Shown one piece after another: positions 15,208 through 23,552 of a stretch of 32,865 nt of DNA. The position numbers and the translations under genes were made by a program. The stretch's first letter is position 1, and each line of letters starts with the position of its first letter. The DNA comes from Actinomycetes bacterium. GTDB lineage: Bacteria > Actinomycetota > Actinomycetes > Actinomycetales > Cellulomonadaceae. The DNA is taken from assembly GCA_023438885.1 (NCBI GenBank), contig JAEXPS010000063.1, forward strand, positions 1-32,865, given 5' to 3'. The notes under the pieces are model-generated. The model was not told the DNA's origin. It ran no database searches and saw nothing but the letters and a program-made list of their open reading frames with translations.

Positions 15208-16532
15208 GCGGTCACCTCGTCCAGCGCCTCGGCGAGGATCGCCAGGCCGGCTCGCGTCTGGTCAGGGGTGATCACGCAGGGCGGCACCACGTGGACGCGG
15301 TTGTCGACCGTGAACGGGACGAGCCCGCGGTCCAGGCAGGCCCGTCTGACGGCAGCGACGGTCGCCGACGCCACCGGCTCGCGAGTGGCCTTGTCCTTGA
15401 CCAGCTCGATCGCCCAGAACACGCCGAGACCGCGCACCTCGCCGACGAGCGGGCTGCGCTCCGCGAGGTCGGTGAGGCCCGGGGCGAGGACGTCGCGGCC
15501 GATCGCGGCGGCGTTCTGCACCACACCCTCCTCCTCCATCGCCTCGATCGTCGCGACGATCGAGGCCATCGCCAGCGGGTGGCCGGAGTACGTCAGGCCG
15601 CCGGGGAACACCCGGTCGTCGAACGTCGTGGCGATCGGGTCGCTGATCAGCACGCCGCCGGCGGGCACGTAGCCGGAGTTGACGCCCTTGGCGAAGGTGA
15701 CGAGATCCGGCACCACGTCGAACTGCTCGAACGCGAACCACGAGCCGGTGCGCCCGAAGCCGGCCATCACCTCGTCGAGGATCAGCACGATGCCGTACCG
15801 CGTCGCGATCTCCCGCACGCCGGCGAGGTATCCGGGGGGCGGGACCAGGACCCCGGCCGTACCGGGGATCGTCTCGAGCAGGATCGCTGCCACCGAGTCC
15901 GGGCCCTCGCACTGCACCACGCGCTCCAGGTGGCGCAGCGCGCGCTCGGCCTCCTGCTGCGGGCTCGTCGCCCAGAACTCCGAGCGGTACAGGTACGGCG
16001 TGAACACGTGGACGTGACCGCGTGCGAACTCGTTGGGGATGCGCCGCCAGTCCCCCGTGGCCGTGATCGCCGCTCCGGTGTTGCCGTGGTACGAGCGGTA
16101 GGCGCTGATCACCTTGTCGCGGCCGGTGTGCAGCCGGGCCATGCGGATCGCGTTCTCGTTGGCGTCGGCTCCGGCGTTGGTGAAGAAGACCTTCGAGAAG
16201 CCCGCCGGTGCGTGGGCGACGATCGCGGCCGCCGCCTGCCCGCGGGTGAGGTTGGCGGTGGCGGGGTTGATCGTGGTCAGCAGCTCGGCCTGGTCCTTGA
16301 TCGCCTGGACCACCCGGGGGTGCTGGTAGCCCAGGTTGACGTTGACCAGCTGGCTGGAGAAGTCGAGGTACCGGCGGCCGCCGTGGTCCCAGAGGGTGAC
16401 ACCGGCGCCGCCCGCGACGACCATCGGCGCGAGGTGCGCCTGGGCCGACCACGAGTGGAACACGTGGGCGCGGTCGAGGGCGATCGTCAGCTCGTCGGCG
16501 TCCACGGGCGCGGTCGGGACCTGCTGTTCCAT
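15204..16532 (-). CDS. Class III (omega) aminotransferase, PLP-dependent
   Basis: 442 residues. The PLP Schiff-base lysine is K282 in TFAKGVNSGY; the PLP-ring aspartate is D253 in ILDEVMAGFGRTG; SYHGNTGAA and NAGADANENAIR bind cofactor phosphate. The class uses omega-amino acids such as beta-alanine, taurine, GABA or diamines with pyruvate or 2-oxoglutarate as acceptor. The DRAHVFHSWSAQ opening with the VNVNLGYQHP region resembles beta-alanine/taurine:pyruvate enzymes, but this cannot be settled by eye. It is the first gene of a two-gene operon with the SDR. No strong Shine-Dalgarno sequence is seen. Confidence 0.9.
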   Translation of the reverse strand: MEQQVPTAPVDADELTIALDRAHVFHSWSAQAHLAPMVVAGGAGVTLWDHGGRRYLDFSSQLVNVNLGYQHPRVVQAIKDQAELLTTINPATANLTRGQAAAAIVAHAPAGFSKVFFTNAGADANENAIRMARLHTGRDKVISAYRSYHGNTGAAITATGDWRRIPNEFARGHVHVFTPYLYRSEFWATSPQQEAERALRHLERVVQCEGPDSVAAILLETIPGTAGVLVPPPGYLAGVREIATRYGIVLILDEVMAGFGRTGSWFAFEQFDVVPDLVTFAKGVNSGYVPAGGVLISDPIATTFDDRVFPGGLTYSGHPLAMASIVATIEAMEEEGVVQNAAAIGRDVLAPGLTDLAERSPLVGEVRGLGVFWAIELVKDKATREPVASATVAAVRRACLDRGLVPFTVDNRVHVVPPCVITPDQTRAGLAILAEALDEVTA

Positions 16533-16654
16533 GGTGGTCGGCTCTCTCGAGATGGTGACGGCGGAACGCCACGGGTGATCGTGCCAGGTTGCGCCCGCCC
16601 AGGCGCACCTCCGGTCACCGGACTACCGTGGGATGTGCCGATCGGAGGTGCACG

Positions 16655-16867
16655 ATGTTCCGCCACGACAAGAAGCACGCCGACGAACACCCCGAGGAAG
16701 CGGCCGCCACCCAGGCCGAGACGCCGTACAAGGAGCCCCTGTCGCAGGTGGCCGAAGAGATCGGCGGAGGCTGGCCGGAGGACGAGGACGAGGGTACGGA
16801 GTCACCGAAGGACGAGACGGTGCCGCCGGTGATCCCGCAACCCGGGCAACCGCCGCTCACGCGCTGA
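16655..16867 (+). CDS. Small acidic hypothetical protein
   Basis: 70 residues, not recognised as any family. It is highly charged and acidic (His/Lys/Glu-rich start, a PEDEDEGTE stretch near 42-50) and proline-rich at the C-terminus, so it is probably disordered and cytosolic. A perfect GGAGGT (16644-16649) five bases before the ATG and a TACCGT -10-like box at 16624-16629 support expression. It ends one base before the start of the Ddn-like gene, so the pair is almost surely an operon. Confidence 0.65.
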   Translation: MFRHDKKHADEHPEEAAATQAETPYKEPLSQVAEEIGGGWPEDEDEGTESPKDETVPPVIPQPGQPPLTR

Positions 16868-16868
16868 C

Positions 16869-17303
16869 ATGGCGGTCTCCGCGCGGCTGAAGCCCTACGT
16901 CAAGCGCGGCAGCACCCGGATGGAGGGCTTCGCCGGGCGCGTTCCACCGTTCGCCGTCGTCCACCACGTCGGACGCACGTCCGGGAACCACTACCGCACA
17001 CCGGTGACGGCGTTCGCGGGGCGGGAGACCGCGCCCGCCGACCCGGCGGACGGGCAGCACGTCGTGGTCGGCGTTGCTCTGCCGTGGGGCACGGACGTCG
17101 ACTGGTGCAAGAACAGCCGGGTCGCGGGCTCGTTCACCCTGACGCGTCGAGGCGTCGACTACCTGGTGGACGACCTGCGCGTGGTCGACGCGGACGAGGC
17201 CGTGCGGCTCGTCGGGACGGTCGCGCGGGTGGGCAAGGCGGCCCGGCTCCACCAGTGGATGGTGGGCCGGTTGCACCGCGCGCCGAAGCCGCCTGCCGTC
17301 TGA
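16869..17303 (+). CDS. Deazaflavin (F420)-dependent nitroreductase-family oxidoreductase (Ddn-like)
   Basis: 144 residues matching the split-barrel Ddn/DUF385 family: a basic amphipathic start, then VVHHVGRTSGNHYRTPV (the conserved strand-loop near residues 30-46), then VVGVALPWGTDVDWCKN and a W-x-N/C-rich turn near 70-80. Family members bind F420H2 and reduce quinones, nitro compounds or other hydrophobic acceptors, often near the membrane. It lies one base after the small acidic protein gene and 161 bp before the putative F420-0 importer, supporting an F420 link. The physiological substrate is unknown. Confidence 0.87.
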   Translation: MAVSARLKPYVKRGSTRMEGFAGRVPPFAVVHHVGRTSGNHYRTPVTAFAGRETAPADPADGQHVVVGVALPWGTDVDWCKNSRVAGSFTLTRRGVDYLVDDLRVVDADEAVRLVGTVARVGKAARLHQWMVGRLHRAPKPPAV

Positions 17304-17411
17304 GCCGAGCCGTCCGGCCAGCGCTCACCGGCGGGCCCCGGGAAGCCTAGGGTGGGTGGTGGAACCCCGCCGGTCGTGGCGTGGGGCGCATCCGCCCGGT
17401 CTGGGCGGCCT

Positions 17412-17461
17412 TCCGAGGAGCGACGTGCTCCTGTCCTTGCACGTCGTGCACTCCGAGGAGC
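17412..17461 (+). promoter_or_regulatory. Leader hairpin flanked by duplicated Shine-Dalgarno-like sequences
   Basis: TCCGAGGAGC occurs at 17412-17421 and again at 17452-17461, the second serving as ribosome site for the ATG at 17465. Between them GACGTGC (17422-17428) and GCACGTC (17439-17445) form a perfect 7-bp stem with a 10-base loop. The structure could influence translation of the importer. No known riboswitch class was recognised here. Confidence 0.35.
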
Positions 17462-17464
17462 CCC

Positions 17465-18487
17465 ATGGCCCACCGCCGCAGCGCCCGCAGGCGCGCGCAG
17501 CTCGTCGCGCTGGTCGCGCTCGTCCTCGCCTCGCCGGTCGCCTGCGCCGCCGACGAGACCGCAGCCCCGCCGGTGGACAGGGCAACCATGACGGCGACGA
17601 GCGGGGGCTTCGCGCCCGTCACGCTCGACAACTGCGGCGTCGAGGTGAAGGTCGAGGCCGCTCCGCAGCGGGTGGTCACGATCAAGTCGACGCCCACCGA
17701 GACGATGCTGGCGCTCGGGCTCGGGGACCGGATCGTCGGGGTCGCGTACCAGGACGGGCCGGTGCCGGACGAGTGGGCGGCCGACGCCGCGGCCCTGCCG
17801 GTGATCAGCGACAAGGTGCCGGGTCAGGAGGCGGTGCTCGCGCTCGACCCGGACTTCGTCTACGCCGGCTGGGAGTCGAACGTCACGGCCGACGGGGCCG
17901 GCGACCGGGCCGCGCTCGCCGGGCGCGGCATCGGCACGTACGTGTCGCCGTCGGCGTGCCAGGAGGACGGCTACCGGCCGGAGCCGCTGACGTTCGACGA
18001 GGTGTTCCGGGAGATCACCGAGGTCGGAGCGCTGTTCGGGGTACCCGACGAGGCGGCGACGCTGGTCGCCGAACAGCGGGCCGCCCTGGAGGCGATCGAG
18101 CCCGTCGGCGGCGTCACGGCGTTCTGGTGGTCGTCGGGCACCGACACCCCGTACGCCGGCGGTGGCATCGGTGCGCCGCAGATGATCCTGGACGCGGCGG
18201 GGGTGACGAACACCCTGGCCGACGTCGACGCCGCGTGGGCCCCGGCGGGCTGGGAGAACGTGGTCGCGGCCGACCCGGACGTGCTGGTGCTGGTCGACGC
18301 GACCTGGAACACCTTCGAGCACAAGGTCGAGTGGCTCGAGTCCAGCCCTGCGCTGTCGCAGCTGACCGCGGTGCGCGAGCACCGGTACGTGCGGCTGCCG
18401 TTCGCGTCGACCGAGGCCGGGGTGCGCAACGTCGAGGCCGCGCAGTCGCTCGCAGCGCAGGTGCGCGAGCTGGGGCTCGGTGGGTAG
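17465..18487 (+). CDS. ABC importer substrate-binding lipoprotein, putative F420-0-binding
   Basis: 340 residues. A basic start and hydrophobic core (13-23) lead to a lipobox-like PVAC with Cys27, so it is probably a membrane-anchored lipoprotein. The body is a class III (BtuF/FecB/FhuD-type) binding protein: PQRVVTIKSTPTETMLALGLGDRIVGV, then a long rigid helix, then DPDVLVLVDATW and a C-terminal SLAAQVREL helix. The family usually binds cobalamin, siderophores or haem, but a branch in Micrococcales is proposed to bind the F420 precursor F420-0. That assignment is supported here by the neighbouring Ddn-like gene and by cofE elsewhere in the window. The start is backed by GAGGAG four bases before the ATG. 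Confidence 0.85.
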   Translation: MAHRRSARRRAQLVALVALVLASPVACAADETAAPPVDRATMTATSGGFAPVTLDNCGVEVKVEAAPQRVVTIKSTPTETMLALGLGDRIVGVAYQDGPVPDEWAADAAALPVISDKVPGQEAVLALDPDFVYAGWESNVTADGAGDRAALAGRGIGTYVSPSACQEDGYRPEPLTFDEVFREITEVGALFGVPDEAATLVAEQRAALEAIEPVGGVTAFWWSSGTDTPYAGGGIGAPQMILDAAGVTNTLADVDAAWAPAGWENVVAADPDVLVLVDATWNTFEHKVEWLESSPALSQLTAVREHRYVRLPFASTEAGVRNVEAAQSLAAQVRELGLGG

Positions 18488-18490
18488 GCC

Positions 18491-19593
18491 ATGACACGCG
18501 TGCTCGTCGGGCCCACGAGCGGGCGGGGACGGCAGCCACCCGGGGAGGCGGCACCCGCCGGGCCGGGGCAGCAGACGGCACCGGGACCCCGCACGCGCCG
18601 CGCCCCCCTGGGGCTGCTCGTCGGCGCGGGGGCCGGGCTGCTGCTGGCGACGCTGGTCGTGACGGTGGCGATCGGGCCGGCGGACCTCGCGGTGAGCGAG
18701 GTGGCGCGCTCGGTGCTCGCCCACCTCGGGTTCCCGGTCGGCGACGTGGCGCGGCTCGACGACGCGATCGTGTGGGACCTGCGGATGCCGCGGGTGCTGA
18801 CCGCGGCCGCCGTCGGCGCCGGGCTGGCGATGGCCGGCGCAGTGATGCAGTCGCTGACCCGTAACCCGCTCGCAGACCCGTACCTGCTGGGGCTCTCGTC
18901 GGGGGCGTCGCTGGGTGCGGCCGCGGTGCTGCTGCTGGGCCTGGGGGTGCTGCTGCCCGTGGCGGCGTTCGCCGGTGCGGTGCTCGCGCTGATCGCCACG
19001 CTGGGCCTGGCTCGGGCGGGGGGTTCCCTGACGCCGACGCGCACTGTGCTGGCGGGCCTCGCGGTGTCGCAGCTGGCGGCGGCCGCGACGTCGTTCGTCA
19101 TCTTCTGGACGGCCAAGGGCGACTCCTACCGAGAGATCCTGTCGTGGCTGATGGGGTCGCTGGCCGGGGCGACGTGGGCCTCGGTGGCGATCGCCTTCGG
19201 CGCACTCGTCGTCGTCGGAGCCGTGCTCGCGGTGGTGGCCGGGCGGCTGGACGCCTTCGCCTTTGGCGACACAGCGGCGGCCTCGCTCGGGGTGGACCCG
19301 CACCGGACGCGGTGGCTCGTCCTGACCGCGGTGGCTCTGCTGACGGGGGCGATGGTGTCGGTGAGCGGGGCCATCGGGTTCGTCGGGCTGCTGGTACCGC
19401 ACGCGGTCGGGGCGTTCACGGGGCCGTCCCACCGGCGCCTGCTGCCGGTGGCGGCACTGGCCGGCGCGATGCTGCTGGTGTGGGCGGACACGGTGGCCCG
19501 GACGCTGTTCGACCCGCGGGAGCTGCCCGTGGGGATCGTCACGGCGCTGCTCGGTGCGCCGGTGTTCGCGTGGCTGCTGCGGCGGAGTGCGGC

Positions 19594-19603
<10 letters not shown>
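18491..19603 (+). CDS. FecCD-family ABC permease, putative F420-0 importer
   Basis: 370 residues. An unusual Pro/Gly/Arg-rich cytoplasmic extension (about 1-38) precedes about ten membrane segments of the BtuC/FecCD fold. Hallmarks are LRMPRVLTAAAVGAGLAMAGAVMQSLTRNPLADPYLLG (shown in part) near 90-125, GSLAGATW near 220, and the ATPase-coupling loop with GFVGLLVPHAVG near 295-306. It starts three bases after the binding-protein stop, and its last 10 bp overlap the ATPase start, so the three genes form one operon. Confidence 0.92.
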
Positions 19604-20442
<839 letters not shown>

Positions 20443-20499
20443 CGAGCCGCTCGCCGTCTCGAAGTGGGAGGCGCAGCGGCCTGCCCGCACGGGCGCGCG

Positions 20500-21969
20500 T
20501 CAGAACGGCGGCTCGTCGGGATAGCCGGGCGATGGAGCGGCTTCGAGCGCCGGCGGCGAAGGGTCGCAGAGTCGCGGCGGCGGCGCCGGCCTCGGTGGCC
20601 AGACGTACCGGGCCGGTTCGTCGCGGTAGCGAAGCCCGACCGGAGAGATCCAGGTCAGCGAGCCGCCCCCGTCGTGAGTGATGGTCCAGCCGGCCTCGTG
20701 CTTCAGGCGGTGGTGCTTGCGGCACAGGTGCTCGAGGTTGTCGAGCGCGGTGCCACCGCCGTGCTCCCAGGCCCGGGAGTGGTCGACGTCGCAGCGCACC
20801 GCCCGGCGGCGGCAGCCGGGGAACCGGCAGGTCTCGTCGCGGATCGCCAGCGCCGCCTTCAGGTCGGCCGGCACGCGGTAGCGGTCACGACCGACCGAGA
20901 GCACCGCACCGGTCTCCGGGTGGGTCAGCACGCGGATGAACGACGGCGCCAGGGCGGCCAGCTCGCGGGCGGTCTCGATGTCGATCGGGCCGAAGCCCTC
21001 CAGGTCGGCCGGCTCGTCGGAGTGCCCCAGCAGCGCCAGGGCGGGCACCGTCAGCACCACGGTCGGCACGATGCCCCGCGGGGACGCCGCGCCGGGCGGC
21101 CCGCCGGCATCGTCCTCGGGACTGTCGTCGGGGACATCGAGCAGCAGGTCGCACATCGCGTCGGCACGCAGCTGGTCGAGGGTGCGGTCCTCGTCGGGAC
21201 CTTGGACCGCAGCGGCCAGGTCCGAGAGCCGGTGGTAGATCGCCATCGCCTGTGCCGCGGGCAGCAGTGCGGTGAGCCAGCACAAGTCGTCGTCGGCTGC
21301 GGTCACGCCCACGTGGCGGTCGGCGAGGTTCCGCGCCCGCTCGTCGAGCGTCTTGGGCACGTGCCGGGCGCGCCAACGCCGGGCGGGCACCCGCAGCTCC
21401 GACGCCGTGCACGTCAGCGCCTTGCCGATGAGCGCGGCGTCGGCGGCGGCCAGCGCTGCCTCGTCGGACACGTGGCCGAAGATGTCCAGCATCACGTCGC
21501 AGTGCCAGGACGAGACCGCGCCCGCCGCGTTGGCCTCGCGGAACCGGGGGAACGCCGCGAGCGCGGCCGTCCGCGCCAGCCGGCGCGACAGGGTGCTCTC
21601 AGGAACCCGCAGCGCGCACGCCAGCTCGGCGAGCATCGCCCGCGCACCCCACTCGCGGCGCTGCGCCGGCGGCAGGTGGGTGAGCCGCGCCGTGTACTCG
21701 GCGGAGCCCTCCCGGTAGGCCGTAGCCACCAGCTCGTCGCGGAACGCGGCCGTCATGGTGGCGATCCGCTCGGCTGTCTGCACCGCGGCGGTGATCCGCG
21801 CGATCGGTTCGTCGACGCCGTCGTCGGGCACCAGGTCCCCGCCCAGCCCGAGCAGGACGGGTTCGCGGGACGGCTCGAACGCAGGCAGCGCGAGCGCGGC
21901 GAGATCTCGCCCGAACCCGACCTCCACCGCCTCGTCCATGACACCTACCCCATCACCGACCACCGACAT
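20500..21969 (-). CDS. DUF222 protein with C-terminal HNH endonuclease motif
   Basis: 489 residues. A long helical DUF222 (13E12-repeat-like) region (about 30-350) is followed by an HNH nuclease module at about 381-427: C-x4-C, then CDVDHSRAWEHGG, then NLEHLCRKHHRLKH, with zinc-ligand cysteines and catalytic histidines in place. A Pro-rich tail follows. Such genes occur in many paralogous copies in Micrococcales; their role is unknown, and mobile or intron-like origins have been suggested. The start is uncertain: 21969 gives the longest frame, while an ATG at 21939 is equally plausible. It is divergent from the displaced HhH-GPD 5' end. Confidence 0.9.
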   Translation of the reverse strand: MSVVGDGVGVMDEAVEVGFGRDLAALALPAFEPSREPVLLGLGGDLVPDDGVDEPIARITAAVQTAERIATMTAAFRDELVATAYREGSAEYTARLTHLPPAQRREWGARAMLAELACALRVPESTLSRRLARTAALAAFPRFREANAAGAVSSWHCDVMLDIFGHVSDEAALAAADAALIGKALTCTASELRVPARRWRARHVPKTLDERARNLADRHVGVTAADDDLCWLTALLPAAQAMAIYHRLSDLAAAVQGPDEDRTLDQLRADAMCDLLLDVPDDSPEDDAGGPPGAASPRGIVPTVVLTVPALALLGHSDEPADLEGFGPIDIETARELAALAPSFIRVLTHPETGAVLSVGRDRYRVPADLKAALAIRDETCRFPGCRRRAVRCDVDHSRAWEHGGGTALDNLEHLCRKHHRLKHEAGWTITHDGGGSLTWISPVGLRYRDEPARYVWPPRPAPPPRLCDPSPPALEAAPSPGYPDEPPF

Positions 21970-22120
21970 TTCCCCTGCTCAGAGGCGGTTTCTGGGTCAC
22001 CCGGACGAGTGAACTTCGGGAGGAATCGGGCAGCGTCGCGAACACCCCGGGCCAGGGCGGCGCCACCAGCAGCGCGACACCGGCCCGGCGCACACGCCCG
22101 CGCCGGGAGAGGATGGCGCC

Positions 22121-22222
22121 ATGCCCCTCCACCTCTCCGGCGACCCCGCCGCGGACACGCTGCTCGACGAGGACCCGTTCGCCATCGTCGTCGGCATGCT
22201 CCTCGAGCAGAAGGTTCGTTAG
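22121..22222 (+). pseudogene. Stranded 5' end of the HhH-GPD DNA-repair gene
   Basis: From ATG 22121, 33 codons read MPLHLSGDPAADTLLDEDPF and then AIVVGMLLEQ before reaching KVR and TAG. This matches residues 1-30 of the intact HhH-GPD gene at 24199 (TGDVETDQLLDGDPFALLIGMLLDQ) but diverges after the glutamine. Composition is host-like. It is the native 5' end cut off from its body by the island insertion. It might still be transcribed, but it cannot give a functional repair protein. Confidence 0.85.
22191..22206 (+). repeat. Left copy of the island-flanking direct repeat (att-like)
   Basis: TCGGCATGCTCCTCGA, identical to 24269-24284, with partial identity continuing for several bases (CAG, AG). 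It lies at the point where the stranded HhH-GPD 5' end stops matching the intact gene. Confidence 0.75.
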
Positions 22223-22242
22223 CCACGAGGTACTGCCGCAGG

Positions 22243-22576
22243 TCAGCGGCCTTCACCGTGAATAGGTGATTGGCGATCCCACTCGGGAAGCCGAAGTAGC
22301 GACTCCTCGATGTGCCGGACCTCGAGGAGCCTGACGAGTTGGTCCAGCGCCCCGGGCGACACGGGCGGTCCCGGGTGCTCGCTCACCCACGCACGCTCCT
22401 GCTCCTCGAACAGCGCCATGCGCTCGAGCCGCCGCTTCGCCGCTCTCCGAGCGGCGCTCCTTCGGGTTGGTGAGGTCATCAAGTCGTGCCAAGAGGTTCT
22501 TGCGCTGCAGCGGCCCGGCCTTCGTGTACAACCGTCTCAGGCCCGGGTCGGTCGACTCATAGAGTGCAGCCCCCAA
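22243..22576 (-). pseudogene. Small ORF of the island, probably frameshifted
   Basis: Two overlapping minus-strand frames appear to be halves of one protein. The first (from TTG at 22576) reads ESTDPGLRRLYTKAG, RKNLLARLDDLTNPKERR and then turns into unlikely Gly/Ala/Arg-rich sequence. The second (to TGA at 22243) begins to look protein-like at SAARRAAKRRLERMALFEEQ, then WVSEHPGPPVSPGALDQLVRLLE. A one-base shift near 22450 would join them into about 110 residues. The family is not recognised. The start is weak, and an independent short gene at 22243-22482 remains possible. Confidence 0.35.
22555..22565. promoter_or_regulatory. Palindrome upstream of the XRE gene, possible operator
   Basis: ACTC-ATA-GAGT is a perfect 11-bp palindrome 21 bp before the XRE start. 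It resembles the ACT-x-TA-x-AGT style of C-boxes bound by restriction-modification controller proteins. One copy only is seen, so autoregulation is a suggestion. Confidence 0.4.
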
Positions 22577-22586
22577 GGATCACGGT

Positions 22587-22817
22587 ATGGCGCAGTACGA
22601 CGAACACCTCCAGCTGCGGCTGCGCCGCCTTGGAGAGCAAGTCCGCTCTGAGCGCGTGCGACTGGGCATGTCACAAGAGGAGCTGGCCCACGCGGCGGGC
22701 CTGCATCGGACCTACGTCGGCTCTGTGGAGCGCGGTGAGCGCAACATCAGCGTCGGGAGCTTGTTCGTACTGGCCGACACGATGGGCGTCGCACCCGCAG
22801 CCCTCCTGCCAGAGTGA
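22587..22817 (+). CDS. XRE-family HTH regulator, C-protein-like
   Basis: 76 residues, nearly all one Xre/Cro helix-turn-helix: LGEQVRSERVRLGMSQEELA, then HAAGLHRTYVGSVERGERNIS, then LFVLADTMGVAPAALL. HRTYVGSVERGERN is the recognition-helix pattern shared with controller (C) proteins of restriction-modification systems and with regulators of small defence modules. AAGGA lies seven bases before the ATG. It is the first plus-strand gene of the island, 105 bp before DUF5343, with no methyltransferase or nuclease of the known R-M type near. Likely it controls the DUF5343-HEPN pair and itself. Confidence 0.85.
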   Translation: MAQYDEHLQLRLRRLGEQVRSERVRLGMSQEELAHAAGLHRTYVGSVERGERNISVGSLFVLADTMGVAPAALLPE

Positions 22818-22910
22818 CGGCGACGCCGCCCAATCATCGCCCCGCACCGGTCGCGATGGCTAAGGCGTCATCTTCGCGACAAGACAAGGACGCGCGCCCC
22901 CTCGGTCCTC

Positions 22911-22916
22911 TATCGT
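22911..22916 (+). promoter_or_regulatory. -10 box of the DUF5343-HEPN operon
   Basis: TATCGT ends six bases before the ATG at 22923, the same leaderless spacing as host genes in the window. There is no Shine-Dalgarno sequence in the gap, and no convincing -35. It gives the two-gene module a promoter separate from the XRE gene. Confidence 0.45.
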
Positions 22917-22922
22917 CTGGAC

Positions 22923-23552
22923 ATGAGTCTGCCTAGCGCATACCTGACAAGCACAAGGAACACGTCCGGCATTCTGAGCGCGCTCCAGAAGGCCGCCGTG
23001 CCCGAGACGTTCACGTACGAGTTCCTCAAGCAGTTGGGGTACGCAAGCTCCTCGGACCGGCCCATGATTCCCGTGATGAAGGCGCTGGGCTTGCTTGATG
23101 CTGGCGGCAAGCCGACGTCGCGCTATCGCGACTACAAAGACCCGGCGTTGTCCCGCACGGTGCTGGCTACCTCTCTCCGGACGGCTTACAAGGACCTGTT
23201 CGCCATCGACACGGATGCCCACACGCGTTCGCTCGTCGACCTGAACGGCATGTTCTCGCGCTTGTCAGACAAGGGCACATCCGTCACCACGAAGATGGCT
23301 TCCACCTTCAAGACCCTGGCGGACCTTGCGGACTTCAGCAACGCCACGCCGGACTCGGCCGAGCGCCCGGCGGACGAGGAACTCGGCCCAGACGAGCGCA
23401 GCAACGACACGTCCGCCGCCTCTACTCCGAAGTTCGAAGTTCGTCCGGGCCAGATCTCCTTGCGGCACGACATCCACGTGCACCTTCCTCTGTCGACGGA
23501 CGTGGCTGTCTATGACGCGATCTTCAAGAGTCTGAAGGCACAGCTGACATGA
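22923..23552 (+). CDS. DUF5343 domain protein
   Basis: 209 residues. The N-terminal 140 residues match DUF5343: LPSAYLTSTRNTSGILSALQ, then FTYEFLKQLGYASSSDRPMIPVMKALGLLD, then RTAYKDLFAIDTDA and KMASTFKTLADLADF (quoted in parts). This looks like a winged-helix-type DNA-binding or adaptor domain. A low-complexity linker (about 142-170) leads to a C-terminal RHDIHVHLPLSTDVAVYDAIF element (about 178-200). Function is unknown. It overlaps the HEPN gene by four bases (ATGA), so the two are made together. By analogy with toxin-antitoxin layouts it may restrain or target the HEPN protein; that is inference. Confidence 0.85.
   Translation: MSLPSAYLTSTRNTSGILSALQKAAVPETFTYEFLKQLGYASSSDRPMIPVMKALGLLDAGGKPTSRYRDYKDPALSRTVLATSLRTAYKDLFAIDTDAHTRSLVDLNGMFSRLSDKGTSVTTKMASTFKTLADLADFSNATPDSAERPADEELGPDERSNDTSAASTPKFEVRPGQISLRHDIHVHLPLSTDVAVYDAIFKSLKAQLT

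Noticed and set aside
17304..17464. Cobalamin riboswitch upstream of the ABC importer
   Set aside because: FecCD-type importers often have one, but no B12-box-like sequence or expected multi-stem pattern was found in the 161-bp leader.
17159..19432. Minus-strand open frame of about 750 codons opposite the importer genes
   Set aside because: Antisense shadow rich in Arg/His/Gln; the plus strand carries recognisable binding protein and permease.
20500..21969. Group II intron or homing endonuclease in the HNH gene
   Set aside because: No intron structure or interrupted gene is seen around it; it is a normal DUF222/HNH gene.
20464..22269. Plus-strand open frame of about 600 codons opposite the DUF222/HNH gene
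   Set aside because: The HNH motif and DUF222 pattern are on the minus strand; the plus frame has no family features.
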